Assembly: GCA_036927565.1 (NCBI GenBank)
Contig: JAYESD010000001.1
Span: forward strand, 1 to 64,000
Reading direction: 5' to 3'
Source: Tuctoria greenei
Lineage: Eukaryota > Streptophyta > Magnoliopsida > Poales > Poaceae
Length of the DNA: 64,000 nucleotides
Shown: positions 33,749 to 45,658 of the stretch, one piece after another
Layout: every line of letters starts with the position of its first letter
Position numbering within the stretch: the stretch's first letter is position 1
Notes under the pieces: model-generated
Told to the model about the DNA's origin: nothing
Seen by the model: the letters and a program-made list of their open reading frames with translations, nothing else
The model's database searches: none
Program-made: the position numbers and the translations under genes

Positions 33749-34121
33749 ATGATGAGCTCTAAGCTCTTCCAGGCGGCGTCCAAGGCCACCAGGTCCCTCC
33801 TCTCCTCCTCCGCCGCCACAGGCCTCCTCGCCGCCGGTAAACATTTTCTCTTTTCTCTGTCAATGCAAAATTATTCGATTCCATTCCTTGGCAGACTCAT
33901 CCTCTCTTCTCCTTCTTGTTCAATTTGAACCCAAAAAGAAAATATTCGATTTTTATGTGGTGCGTTCCTGCAGAGGGCCGGACCGCCGCTCTCGCCGCGC
34001 TCACCAACCTCGGCAGGAAGACCCTCCCCACCGCCTACTCCTACCACAAGGCCGGCGGATCCCACCGTGCCTCCGGATGGCTCCACACCATCGCCGCCAT
34101 CCCCGCGGCCGGTATATGCCT

Positions 34122-34152
<31 letters not shown>

Positions 34153-35809
34153 GCTCCCTCGGTTGATCTCATCCCCTGTCTCACTTAGCCCCACTGATAT
34201 TGTAACGGTTGTCCTCTTCTTCCTCAGTTTACATGCTCCAGGACCAGGAGGCTCATGCTGCCGAGGTAATACTACTTCCCTTCCTTTGATTTGACTCCGA
34301 TCTCATGTACTATACTCCCTCCGTTTTTAAATTGTTGTCGTTTCATTTAAAAAATTGAAATAAAGTCGCTGTTCTAACGACAACGATTTAAGATCTGAGG
34401 GAGTATGCCAGATCAAGTCATTGACTGGGCTCCCCTCCTAATGGACTCATTAGGTTTCTCATCCTTTTAAAATTCCAGATGGAGCGCACTTTCATCGCCA
34501 TCAAGCCTGACGGCGTCCAAAGAGGCCTGGTCAGTACTAATCAATAACCTTTTACTTTCAGACCTTGTGTTCTGGTTCTTGACATTTAATATTGGGGAGT
34601 GCATTCCACCCATTTATCAATTGAACACAGAACATTACATTCAGTCATGTTGACATAGTTTATTTCGTGTAAGGCAACCTCATGATCTACTCCGAGGTTC
34701 TCATGAGCAACTGGATCTATACTGGACACCATATGCATTTTTGCTCAAGGCGGCCACATGATCTACCTCGGAGTTCTCATTAGCAACTGGATCTATACCA
34801 GACATCATATGCATTTTCCCCCAACTTGACCTCATGATCTACCTCGAGGTTCTCATGGGCAGCTGGATCTATACCGGACACCATATGTCACATAGGAAAT
34901 ACAACATATAGTCATGTTCCCTGTTTGGAAAGGAGGTTTCGTGAACCAAATCCCTAGGATTTAAAAATTGTTGGGTTTCATTTCTAGCCGACCCTAACTT
35001 ATTTGGGACAAAGGTTAGGTTGTTGTTGTAGAGAGATGAACTATGATGCACCTCGTTTTTCTCAAAACAACAATAATCATCATCGTGTTGCCACAGATTT
35101 CTGAGATCTTGTCCCGATTTGAGAGAAAAGGATACAAGCTTGTCGCCATCAAGCTGATTGTTCCATCCAAGGAATTCGCTGAGAAGCACTATCATGATCT
35201 CAAAGAAAGACCTTTCTTTAATGGATTGTGCGAATTCCTTAGCTCTGGTCCTGTACTTGCCATGGTAAGCAGATCACTCATCTCTACAAAAGGTTTGCCC
35301 ACATCATCAGTGAATAATGTATAGGTTTTTTGCGTATCTATGTAGGTTTGGGAAGGAGAGGGTGTTATCAAGTATGGGAGAAAACTGATTGGCGCTACAG
35401 ACCCACAGAAATCGGAGCCAGGAACCATTAGAGGTGATCTTGCTGTTGTTGTTGGAAGGTATGCTTCATCTAATAGTACGCCCATGCATTCACCAAAATT
35501 CTGTTCCTCATTGTTAGATTGGAAACCTGGAAACGGGGCGTGATTTTCTACATATGCTTACGTCCATTTTCTTATCCATCTACACTCACACAGAGTGAAC
35601 ACATTTCTGCATTTCTTTGATATCATTATGCATGCCTATAGAGTTTGGATCCCTTTGTACTCACGTTCTGCCACTTGAATATCAGAAACATCATTCATGG
35701 AAGTGATGGCCCGGAGACAGCCAAGGCTGAGATTTCTCTCTGGTTTGAGCCCAGGGAGCTGGTCTCTTACACCAGCAACGCAGAGAAGTGGATCTACGGC
35801 GTGAATTAA
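33749..35809 (+). CDS. NDPK3: Nucleoside diphosphate kinase, organelle-targeted (NDPK3 type)
   Basis: Transfers the terminal phosphate from NTPs to NDPs through a phosphohistidine. Seven exons (33749-33836, 33974-34111, 34228-34265, 34479-34529, 35097-35264, 35346-35458, 35686-35809) give 239 residues. The first ~85 residues are a Ser/Ala/Arg-rich presequence (MMSSKLFQAASKATRSLLSS), then VYMLQDQEAHAAE, as in the mitochondrial/intermembrane-space class. The catalytic core starts MERTFIAIKPDGVQRGL, with YKLVAIKL, RPFFNGLCEFLSSGPVLAMV and the active-site histidine in GRNIIHGSDGPETAKAEISL. The gene ends EKWIYGVN. All key residues are present. Introns hold a MITE, a 76-bp minisatellite and a SINE tail. 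Confidence 0.94.
34313..34405. mobile_element. Stowaway-like MITE in an NDPK intron
   Basis: TACTCCCTCCGTTTTTAAAT ... ATCTGAGGGAGTA, with inner GTTGTCGTTTCA / AACGACAACGATTTAA pairing. It lies in intron 3. Confidence 0.85.
34672..34887. repeat. 76-bp minisatellite, three units, in an NDPK intron
   Basis: CATGATCTAC starts at 34681, 34757 and 34833, exactly 76 bp apart. Each unit also has GAGTTCTCAT/GAGGTTCTCAT, CAACTGGATCTATAC and CATATGCATTTT. Units are ~85-90% identical; the third is incomplete. Confidence 0.85.
34960..35030 (+). mobile_element. Au-like SINE tail fragment in an NDPK intron
   Basis: AAAATTGTTGGGTTTCATTT, CTAGCCGACCCTAACTTATT, TGGGACAAAGG and a (TTG)n tail, near-identical to the SINE at 8485-8611. 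The target duplication is not resolved. Confidence 0.65.
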
Positions 35810-36588
35810 TTTTTCTTTTTTTCCATAATTGCCGGTGGACCAAGGCAGGATGTAATAAAGTTGTGACCCTTCACTTTTGAGTTGGATTATGACCAGCACA
35901 GCGGAAATGCACCTTCAACTGTAGATCGTGCACGGATTAGTCGTGCTGTTCTAATAAAAATACTACCTTCGGCTGTGCGATCCGTCCATGAACTTGTTTC
36001 CTTAGATCTATTCTAAACTCATTTTATCATAATGGTGGGTTGCCTTTTTTTCCTTCATTTTTGCACGCATTGTGTTTCTGGTGCTATGGTATTGGATTGG
36101 ACGTTGAGGTGAGGAGACTAGTCTTGGTCATAACCCCTGGCTCTTTCTATACGTCATGTCGATGGGCAGAATTTCCCCTTGGTTTCATGATGGTTTAAAA
36201 ATTCTTAGGCAAGACACTGGTTGCAGATCCATTCTGACAGTTTCATGGCTAGGGGCATCAACGATCGACAGAAGAGTTCAATGCTGTGCTGGTAACAGTT
36301 TGATTAAGGTCAGATGGCATGCAAGAGGAGTGGAATTTTATTGTCGTCTTCAAGCCTTTGTACACGAGACTTGAGCTCCTCACTCCCTTGCGGCAAATGA
36401 TATTATTACACAGGAAATAGAAGCAGCCTCGGAGAGAGGAGATCGATTCAACATCTGAAATAATTCCGACGGTCCCGCTTCACCTTGGTCCCTCCCAGAA
36501 GGTGGTGCGCCTTGATCTCCAGGAGCTTCTAGAAGCTCCAAGTCCGTCAAGCTCTTCCCTTGCAGCTTGGCCACCTTGCCATCTACAT
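35810..36588. other. Convergent 3' regions, NDPK and CCT gene
   Basis: Probable 3' UTRs (AATAAAAA near 35953). Nothing else recognised. Confidence 0.45.
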
Positions 36589-39481
36589 CTACTTATTTGG
36601 CTTGAGCAGGTCGCATTCTTCAATCTTGGCAAATCTCCCTCGCACTCTTGGTTGGCTGTCTGCCAAAGCTTTCCTACAAGCATACTGAAAAAAAAAACAT
36701 TTTGTCAGTTATAGTGTACTCAGAATATGCTAAAACCCCAACCCGGAAACTTATTTGTTCGTTGAGGAAGAGACTGAGAACTGGGGCCTGTACCTTGATC
36801 TTTCTGCCAAAGTTTCGCTTAATCTTCTTCTTCCGGTACCTTGAAAGCTTTTGTTTTCTTTCTTCGGTCTTCAGGTCACTGATAGTCACAAGCCTCTCAC
36901 AAGATGATTGAACATTTGCTGCATCCACCGGTCGAGGGGTGTTGCCTCCAAGATTCTGTCGAAAGTTCAAATTGTAAGCGCAATGGCTGAACTCAAGAGA
37001 AACATATAGTTTGCACCGTTCCCCAATTACAGGTGTGGACTACATGAGGTTTATATTTCAAAGTTTGGCATATGCCTAGGAAAAAAGTTCTCCTTGCTGA
37101 CGGACTGAAGTGACGTATCCAAAATAACATAAAAGTAGCTTCAAAGAAAACAAAATACGTCAGAAGTGGCATGTCTTGGATCAGCTAAAGAAGGAACCGA
37201 ATCAGCAAGGCTTTAAGCTGAAACAGTTGTGTGGAATCACACTCATAGCTTAAACACACTTTTAGAAAAGTATTTCCATAAGCATGCCCGACGCAAGGGA
37301 AAATAGCAATGCTTGTGATTTTGGTTTCTATCTTAACGATTTGTTTCTTCCACAGTTTCAATGTCAGTGCTCTCTTTTCATAAGAACAATCCTTAATCTG
37401 CTATTATGGAAAAAATCCTTATGTGCATTGTAAAATAATAAAAAGGAGGGGTTTATCGAACCTGAATGTCTCCTTCACTGTAAGCTCTCCTCATCCCAAA
37501 TGCTGCCTCAATGTCCAGTCCCTGGAAGTCCAGAAAGTTTGGCCTGACAGGTCCATTGATCCAGTCTGCGGAGTTCAGGCACCCAGAACTAACACTTTTC
37601 TGGAGTGGACATTCAGGAATGGATGATTTCTCTTTCTCCATGGTCGAGAGTACAAGAGCTTCTTCTTCTTGTTGCCTTGGCATTTCTTCAACTTGCAGCA
37701 TGGGAATCTTAACATCCAGCAGTTCCGAAATGGTCTCTTCGATTGCAGACTTCTCCATGAGTTCCTTCTCGCACTCGTATAACACTTCACTTAGAAGAGG
37801 ATCATTTTGAATGGTGCCAATGTCTGTAGCCTTGATAGTTTCACCCATTGCAGTTTCACTACCAGACATCATGGAAATGGCAGCTGCAACCGGGTCAAGG
37901 CTAAGCAATGGTTCGTCGATGATGGGTTCTGGAGCTTTGAACAAGTCGCCTTCTCCTCCAAGGTCATATTCTGACACGAAAGATGGTTGTACCATGTTTC
38001 CCTGTTCAGTAAAATGGGGATGAGAGCAATTTCCAATCGGCTGAACACGTGATAGTAGTAATATCAGAGTTTGTAACCGGCTACCTTTGTAAGAATCAGG
38101 CAGTATAATTATATAATCAATATGATGGTAGGACCAATGGAAACAGCAACGACTTGTTGCCACATGTTGCGCAAAAGAAAATGACTTATTGCTAAATTGG
38201 TATTTGCAGGCCAATGATTTATTTGTATTTATCAGCCGAGCAGACTGTGGGTTTATATAAAAATTTGGCTTCAAAGGTCAGCAGTGTGAAGTTATAGATA
38301 ACGGTTTTGTGGGGAGCAGACGTGTAAAAAAAGCTACTATATTTGCAAGTACAGTAGCTGGGTGTTGTGTTCATGAACATGTCAACTTCCACGTCCCTGT
38401 CATGCTCCGGGGGCATATACTGGCGATCAGCATCTAAGCAGAGACGGGATCAGAAATCCTGGCCAACAATAAAAAGAAGAAGATTGAACCTAATTTGATC
38501 CCTTGGCTATCTACATCCATCCTTAGCAGAAAAAGGGCACTAAATATCTCAAACTCGTGGGGCCTTTGCGTACGTGAGTAGACTAGTACTCCCTCCTTTC
38601 TCAAAAGATTGTCACCTTCTAGTACATTTTTGTACTAGAAGGTGACAATCTTTTGAGAAAGGAGGGAGTAGAAAAATGTGAAGGAGAAGATTCAGAACAG
38701 GAGGAAAGGAAGATAAAAAATGTTGCAGGCAGATTTGTATTAGGATTTGTGGATTTGCCTCCATGTATAATTTGGAATGAAAAGAGACAAAAAATAAATG
38801 CCATTTTTTATGCAGCACGAATCATCAGAAATCATGTTGAATTTGTGTGAGCAGTCTGCGAACCGACCCGGCTGTGATGATGTTAAACAGCAGGCTGTAC
38901 ATACATGTGCAGTGGTGTATGCTGAACGAAGAAAGGAACTAAAATCTAGTTTAATGGTTGGTTCTAGTTGACATACACATATAGTATTACTACCATTTGA
39001 TTCGTCCGGACAAGATATCAATATCAAAGTGGGGGCGAAGAAAATTGAAAGCGACAACAATTTGTGTTTTTTTTTCCTGGGGTGGGGGGAGAGGAAACGG
39101 CGGCGGTGCATATAAACAGTAAGCAAAATCAGCAGAAATTCTCTCTAAATCGCATTAAATTTAATCAGGCGCCGGCCGGAAATTTTGAGGTCCGGGAAAC
39201 GAAGAAATCAGCGGGGGTGCGATGGGGGCCACGGCCATGCGAGCGAGAAAGAAGAAGAAGAAGAAGAAAGAAGTGGTATATACCAGGTGTGCGTTGGCGA
39301 TCTCCGACGTGTCGGCGATGAGCGGCATGGCGGCGAAGGCGTGGTCCATGGGGACGGGGACGCAGACGGGCAGAGGAGGCGCGGGTGCGGAGGAGGAGAA
39401 GGAGAAGTCGAGGGGCGCGGGCTGCGGAGAGGAGACAGTTGAGTAGGCGGCGGCGAAGCCGAACCCGGCGTCGGCGTACAT
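36589..39481 (-). CDS. CCT-motif protein (CMF-type regulator)
   Basis: Exons 39284-39481, 37462-38001, 36794-36955 and 36589-36684 join in frame to 331 residues. There is no B-box zinc finger at the N-terminus (MYADAGFGFAAAYSTVSSPQ), so it is a CCT-only (CMF) protein, not a CONSTANS-like one. The acidic middle (LSEVLYECEKELMEKSAIEE, DPLLS) may activate transcription. The CCT motif spans the last two exons: RKQKLSRYRKKKIKRNFGRK then IKYACRKALADSQPRVRGRF AKIEE, with the conserved basic positions and nuclear-localisation stretch. Such proteins bind NF-YB/YC and tune flowering or photosynthesis genes; which of these applies cannot be read from sequence. A 1.28-kb intron 1 carries a perfect Stowaway MITE. 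Confidence 0.9.
38587..38670. mobile_element. Near-perfect Stowaway MITE (84 bp)
   Basis: The left arm TACTCCCTCCTTTCTCAAAA continues GATTGTCACCTTCTAGTAC and is mirrored exactly on the right, with a 6-nt loop region (ATTTTT). An almost identical copy lies at 49273-49355. It is in intron 1 of the CCT gene. Confidence 0.92.
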
Positions 39482-39685
39482 CTTGCTTCCTTTCCTTTCC
39501 TTTCCTTTCCTGGTGTGCCTCGTTGCGAGCGCACTAGCTAGCTAGCTACTCTTATTGCTAGCTAGCGGCGGTGGTGGAGCAGAGGAACATGGAGAGGTGC
39601 CTACTTGCTTGGTGTTGTTGATGGAGAGGAGGAGGGGCAGCAGGAATGGTCTCGTCTCCCTCGGCGGTGGGGTTTATGGCCCCCG

Positions 39686-39693
39686 CTTTATAA
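39686..39693 (-). promoter_or_regulatory. TATA-like box of the CCT gene
   Basis: The minus strand reads GCTTATAAAGC, ~205 nt upstream of the CCT start codon; CT-rich tracts follow in the presumed leader. Confidence 0.4.
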
Positions 39694-40169
39694 GCAAGCC
39701 TCCCTTGCCCCTTTCCCTCTCTCCCTTTTCTCACTCTCTCTCTCTCTCCTCTGTGTGAAAACACGGAGAGCGAGGGGAGGAAGAAGATGAAGAATGGGAC
39801 AAAAGCGTGGTGGACCTCAGCTGTCGTGATCGTGGGCCCCGCCGACAGTAACTCACTATAACTGCATGCTGCTAGCAAGCACCCAAGAGTGAATCATCAC
39901 CACTAAGTCCAAGTGGGCTGCCGCTGCTGCTGCTGATGCCCCCAGCTCAGCTGCACCTCCATCGATCGCTTGTCCTCTTCCTCACCTCTTTTAATTTGCG
40001 CCGTAATTCTTCTTCACTTCTGTACTAGTACTACTACTCTAGCTAGTAGCAGCATCAGCACCACCACCACCAACAACAACAATAAATCAAAAGGCATCAA
40101 TAACACTATATATACCCCGTTTGGCACAACATATCAAGTTGCTAACAACAGCATCTTTGTCTTATGTAA

Positions 40170-40253
40170 TACTCCCTCCATGCCCAAAAGGTTGTCGCTT
40201 TGTAGTTTATTTTTGAACTACAAAACGACAACATTTTGGAGATAGAGGGAGTA
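40170..40253. mobile_element. Stowaway-like MITE (84 bp)
   Basis: TACTCCCTCCATGCCCAAAA ... TGGAGATAGAGGGAGTA, with GGTTGTCGCTTTGTAGTT / AACTACAAAACGACAAC arms. Confidence 0.85.
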
Positions 40254-42350
40254 CAGGGAAAGATTAGCACCAGCCACGTAGATAGCTCTGCTCATCTTGG
40301 ATATTTGCGCTGCATGCTGCCCGCACTACTTACAAACCAATCAACCTTTTCTTTTCTTTTTTTTTTCTTTTTTTTTCTTTTTTTTTCTTTTGAGGACATC
40401 ACATCAATTTCCTTATAAGTTTCAATTTTACAAATAAGGAATTCCCTCATCAATCAACCATTCCATGAGAAGGGAGGGGAGTTTTTTTTTCGAAAATTCC
40501 CATTGGAGTGGCGATGATGTGATGAGACAGACTCAACCGATGATGCTGACACCCATGATACTGTATTTTCATTTCTTTAAATAAACACTACTGGACCTAT
40601 TACCCTTCCGTCCACCTGAATAATTAAGCCACTCGTCGATCTCAAGCCCTGTTTTTTACTAATCAACGTCGCTATCTTATCTAAGCAAGCCCTGTTTTTG
40701 TCCTTCTTTCCTTTTATAAGTAAGTAGGTGCATGCTCTAGATGCCTCCTTCCTTTCCTCTCATCAGCAAGAACATATCGAATTTCTCTTCTAAATTAATG
40801 TTTGCGGCAAAAGAAAAATTCTCTTGTTGGGAGTAATTAATGACGGCGGACACACCTAGCTAAACGCGTGCCAGCTCGCCTGAATCTTGGAAAGCACATC
40901 GATCGATCCATACTTCAGTTGGTTAGTTTTCCAACACACTTTGTCTTGCAAAAAAGGAAAAAAGGATTGATAGATGTACGAGAAAAAGACCCAAGAAAAT
41001 AAATAATCCTCTTATGTATGGCCAGCTAGGAAGAATCATTAATATTTGTGATTGGTGTGCAGTGAGCAACGTACAAGCTCTTTTCATTAGCTATAACCAA
41101 AGTTGGGTCACTCACTACTGATCATGGGTAGAGAAGCTAGCAGAGCCTCAATCTATACAACACACATGCTGTGCTTGTGCGTGTGCGTGGAGATGGCGGC
41201 GATGCAAGTTGGAAAAGGAGTCTGGATTCTCCTTCTTGGCAGGCAGTGTCTCTGCTACTACTGCTGCCGGAATGGAGCAGTGAGTGGGAATCTATGGCGG
41301 GCACTCACAGCTCCAAACCCTAGCGAACTAGTGGGAATTTCTCATCGCCATCATTCATCCGTTTCTGCACCAAAAAAGGAAAAAGAAGATTAATCGACAT
41401 GTGCTTGTCTCACTCCCAACTTGTCAATTGTATTTGTCTCATCGACTGATGATGATGGCCTCTCTATCATACTTATATACCTGACGTTGTTGATTCCAGG
41501 GGTCACGCTCAATGGGTCCACACATGTTCCATTTAATTTATTTGGTATGAAACATGCATACTTCTTCTCTGATGCTCAATCGAGTGGCTTATTCTGGTCA
41601 CGACCGAGACGAAGTAGCTCTCTCTCTCTCTTTCTCTCTCTCGATCATGAATGGCCGTGGACTGATTTTTCTACCAAATAAGTAAAAACTTTGGCCAAAC
41701 ATGTAGAGGATGCCCTAAATAAATAACCAGGAGCTAGGTGGCATCTCTTTGAACTTGTGTGAGTGGATGTACCCACTTGAAATTTGCACCACACCGGAAA
41801 GTATCTAGCCCATGTCATATATATAAGCCGTATTATATTGCTACACAAACAAGTTGACATATAGCTGGATGATGTGCCATGAAGGGGGGATGTATGTACC
41901 GAATTTTCATTTTATTTGCAGGAATAATTTTATTTGTTTAGGCCCTTTTTTGTGTGAGAGGCTGGCCACTAGCTAAAAAAGAATAAAGGTCCACACATGA
42001 CATATTCAGAGCTAGGAAGTTCTTCCTTCACCGGAAGCTAGAGGGTTTGCTTTTGTGTTTTCTCATTCATATCAGTCTCTGTCCTGGCTGTGTTTTTGTT
42101 TTGGCTCCCAGCTGCACTGTGGATGTGATGTGCATTCTGGCTAGCTTGTTATAGTGCTCCAGCTAGCACATCGAAAGCTACCACACTTGTTTTTTGAGCT
42201 TTCAAAATAAAAAAGCTACCACTTGCATTGTTTGCATAACACTAAACGGCCAGCTGACTTGATGAACTGAACTTTTCCTTGTTTTGGCATGAGAGACTTT
42301 ACTGAAATCGAAGGGCATCCCATGTATGTTCGTTCACCTTTCGCTTTGTG

Positions 42351-42438
42351 CTATCTCCGTTACTTTTACTTTTTATTTGTCATCGGCTAATTTATTTTTA
42401 AACTAATTGGTGACAAATAAAAAGAAACGGAGAGAGTA
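42351..42438. mobile_element. Stowaway-like MITE, diverged
   Basis: CTATCTCCGTTACTTTTACT ... AAAAGAAACGGAGAGAGTA. The inner arms TTTTTATTTGTCA / TGACAAATAAAAA pair. Confidence 0.7.
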
Positions 42439-43739
42439 ATCAACAAATAAGAAGAAACAAATATTACTACTACTAGTACAGGAGATTGAAGGATTTTTTT
42501 TACCTGTATTTTTGCACACGTTTGCTTATTATGAGCTGAGTTGGATTGGTAAATTAAACTGGCGTACGTTGGGGGAATGAATCCGATCCGTCGCGTAGCT
42601 AAAGCGAATTGAGTTGATGCTCTCAACTGAAAGAAGAAAAGCAGAGCACTTCTCTTTCCCTAGCTCGCTCGCTCTCCATGGATCCCCGTGTCATCGTCGG
42701 GCATGCGTGCATAAGAAACAGCTGTTAGTAAGATTACAGAGACATCTCTATCATCTAGCTGCTTGCTGGCTCTATCGCTTTACAGCTGCTTCTTCGCGAG
42801 GTTAGCTAGCTAATACAGTACTGTAAGTAGCTAGCTAGCTGGATGTAGAGCCGCCGTGAATTGCATGCATGATGCCTTTTGCGCTTCACTAGCTAGCTAC
42901 TGCTCGACTTCTTCTCACTGCTAATTAAAAGCATTATTATTTAAGCGATGCAAAGACACAAATGCATGGTTTCGATTCGTTGCACTTGTTTTGTACCAGT
43001 AATTACTCGTTGACGTTGACATTATGTGATCACTACTAAATTAAAGACGAGAGGAATAGCAAAGTCAGATGAAAAGGAAGGGGCCTGGGGTAATCTTCAC
43101 TTAATTTCAAGACCTTTGAATGTTATTCTGATGACCTGAGCGCTTTTACATCGATCGTGATACGGTGATAGGTGTATCATGCATCAATCATCTTTGGTGT
43201 AAGTAAGCGAGAGAAGGTGACAACGTACTGCGAGTGAGAGGGAGGTGAAGGAGGAGCTGACCCGTTATATATCGTGTAGGAGGAGCTAGCAGGACAAGCA
43301 AGAATGACCTAACCTTGCGAAGCGATGACAGCACAGTGCTTGGCACGGAGCCTGTCATATGTAGTCAGTGATGCTTGCATCGAATTGAATTTGTTGCTGC
43401 TCTCTCTAGCAGGTCCTAATGCAACCAGCCCAACATTTACAGATCTTTACCTGCAAAACAAAACAAAAAAACATTTACAGATCTTTGTGATATGATAGAC
43501 CATGCATGCATGTGCCATACTGCAGATCCATGCGAGTACTAGGTAGTAAAGCTAAAGAATGCATTGCGGTACGTCTAGATATCAACAACGGTCATTCCAT
43601 GTCTTGTACTCGATCGATCGAAGGTCATGACATGTGAATGACAAGCTACAAGTAACTGGGGTTCCGAGGACGTTATCTCAACCACCGTCCCCCATGTCTT
43701 GCACTCGACACGTAGCAGATGGACGAAGAGCATTATTGG

Positions 43740-43843
43740 TACTCCCTCCTTATCTTTTTAATTGACGTTTCAGACAAAGATTTGAATTAAAAGTAAGTTA
43801 GGTTTCCTGTCCTAACGTTAATTAAAAGAATCTAGAGGGAGTA
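43740..43843. mobile_element. Stowaway-like MITE (104 bp)
   Basis: TACTCCCTCCTTATCTTTTT and AATTGACGTTTCAGACAAAG at the left, and AACGTTAATTAAAAGAATCT then AGAGGGAGTA at the right; same subfamily as 17389-17492. Confidence 0.8.
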
Positions 43844-43943
43844 CTACAGTACCTTGGTAGGTAGGTACACTTGGCGTCGAGTTTTTGGACGTCTCTGCCT
43901 CTGCTGTGCTAGGACATTGGACATACAAGCTCGGCTCATCTCG

Positions 43944-43998
43944 GCTCTACCACTGCTGAATGAATCAGCTGCTACTGATTCATTCAGCAGCTCTACCA
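43944..43998. repeat. 37-bp palindrome flanked by a 9-bp direct repeat
   Basis: GCTCTACCA occurs at 43944-43952 and 43990-43998. Between them lies a near-perfect palindrome with 16-bp arms CTGCTGAATGAATCAG / CTGATTCATTCAGCAG (the last G is shared with the repeat) and a 6-nt loop CTGCTA. It looks like a minute foldback insertion with its target duplication. Confidence 0.75.
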
Positions 43999-44097
43999 TT
44001 GCATTGCATTGCAAATGCAAATTATTCAAGGGTCGTCGTACGGTCAAGCATGATGCATCCATGCATGTCATCAAGTAATTTTAGTTAAGCAGCTGTC

Positions 44098-44107
44098 TAT
44101 ATATAGT
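44098..44107 (+). promoter_or_regulatory. TATA-like box upstream of PR-1
   Basis: TATATATAGTG lies ~250 nt upstream of the PR-1 start codon, far enough to imply a ~220-nt leader; tentative. Confidence 0.3.
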
Positions 44108-44351
44108 GTTTTCTTTGGCTGGCTGGGATAGAAATGGCATGGACACCAGAATTAGGAAGAGAATTAAACGACTCCTGATTGCCTCCTCTGCCGGGAAATG
44201 ACATCCCGATCGCATGCACCAATCTAGCTAACACCACCAAGCCGCCCGCAACCATCATCATTATTGTTGCTCAATACTAATCTCTATTATCAGATCGAGA
44301 CCAGTTCATGCGTGATAATTAAGAGAGAGACGCAGATCGAGCGAGGACGTC

Positions 44352-44954
44352 ATGGCGCTTCTCCTCCTCACCGTCGACGTCGTGGTGGCCTTGTCGTTGC
44401 TGGTGGCCTCCGCCGCCGCCGGCATGTCGGCGTTCCACCCGCAGTCCTTTGTGGACGACCTCACCTACCCCGACAATAACAATAACAATAACAATCAGCA
44501 GGAACAGCCGCACCATCCTACGGCGGACGGGCCCGGCGTGGCGCACGAGTTCATCGAGGCGCACAACCGCGTGCGCGCCAAGTACGCCGTGCCGCCGCTC
44601 CGCTGGAGCAGCAAGCTGGCACGCTACGCGCGGCGGTGGTCGTCGATGCGCCGCTTCGACTGCGTCATGATGCACTCGCCGGCGTCTCCCTACGGCGAGA
44701 ACGTCTTCTGGGGCACCGGCCGGGACTGGCGCGCCGCCGACGCCGTCAACAGCTGGGCCAGCGAGTCCTCCTACTACGACTGGCGCTCTCAGGCGTGCCA
44801 CCCCGGCCAGGTCTGCGGCCACTTCACGCAGCTCGTCTGGAACGACACCGAGTTCGTCGGATGCGGACGGGCCGAGTGCTTCGCCGGCGGCGTCTTCATC
44901 ACCTGCTCCTACGACCCGCCGGGGAACTGGAAGGGCGAGGTGCCGCTCACTTGA
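44352..44954 (+). CDS. PR-1-like CAP-domain secreted protein
   Basis: Single-exon gene of 200 residues. The N-terminal signal peptide is MALLLLTVDVVVALSLLVAS. An unusual hydrophilic insert follows (DLTYPDNNNNNNNQQEQPHH) before the CAP domain begins at AHEFIEAHNRVRAKYAVPPL. CAP motifs present are SSKLARYARRWSS, SPYGENVFWGTG, CGHFTQLVWNDTEFVGCG and CSYDPPGNWKGE, with six cysteines in the PR-1 spacing. PR-1 proteins bind sterols in the apoplast and several are induced in defence; whether this one is cannot be told. The C-terminus (VPLT) differs from the usual PY ending of basic PR-1 proteins. The Asn run comes from an (AAC/AAT)n microsatellite. Confidence 0.92.
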   Translation: MALLLLTVDVVVALSLLVASAAAGMSAFHPQSFVDDLTYPDNNNNNNNQQEQPHHPTADGPGVAHEFIEAHNRVRAKYAVPPLRWSSKLARYARRWSSMRRFDCVMMHSPASPYGENVFWGTGRDWRAADAVNSWASESSYYDWRSQACHPGQVCGHFTQLVWNDTEFVGCGRAECFAGGVFITCSYDPPGNWKGEVPLT

Positions 44955-45658
44955 TACTAGCTACTTTGACGAATTTATTCGAATATTATTACACCGACCG
45001 ATCAGTTTGATAGAGTTCGTGCGTCTCTCCTAGCTTTTCAATTTGTCCCAGTTCCTCTGGCATGGCACTGGCATTGATGAATTCTCCGATCCGTCCAGCT
45101 AGTAGTGTGTTCAGTATACTATAGTCACAAACACAGAAGTGATATTGTTGATTGTTTCGGCCCACCACAGGGGCAGCGTTAAGATTTGATTTGAAAAGGT
45201 ATTACATGGTTACTCCTTCGATCTATATATCTCCACCATTATTTTTAAACAAATTCTCAAAAAATGAGAGGAGTAACCAGTGGGAGGATAAAATCATCAT
45301 TTCATATCCTTCCTTAATTTTTAAGAACTTATCTGAACGGTTAATTATTTCAGAACTAGGGGAGTTCACCATGGAAAACAAAAGCAGCCAGAACAACAAG
45401 CCACGAGAAAAGAAATATCATACATGTATAGATGATGGTCGGCAAGAAACATGGTTCTTATTTCTAAATACGAATACCATGGAGGTAGACCTAATAAATT
45501 AGCAGGCAAGGTAACTACTCACTTTAATTAATAGTATAATCTGAACCCCCTCTATACAATCGGGCTACTCTCTTTACCTCTTCAGTTCAGTAATCATGGG
45601 TAACTATAAGTTATTACTAGCAAATAAGGTTGATTTTTGCTGCTGCTAATAGATCCCA
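44955..45658. other. Convergent 3' regions, PR-1 and UGE
   Basis: AT-rich. No MITE with clear ends; a degenerate inverted stretch around 45235-45360. Nothing else recognised. Confidence 0.4.

Larger units (their letters stand above)
39482..44351. other. Long intergenic region, CCT gene / PR-1
   Basis: 4.9 kb without a supported gene. It contains the CCT promoter, three MITEs (40170, 42351, 43740), a poly-T tract interrupted by C (40349-40391), (CT)n at 41620-41642, many GCTAGCTAGC palindromes (for example 42825-42840) and the micro-foldback at 43944-43998. The open frames at 41103-41393 and 41421-41681 lack any domain and I do not call them. Confidence 0.5.

Noticed and set aside
41103..41681. 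Two ~90-residue open frames in the PR-1 upstream region
   Set aside because: Low-complexity, no homology I recognise, no promoter or splice context.
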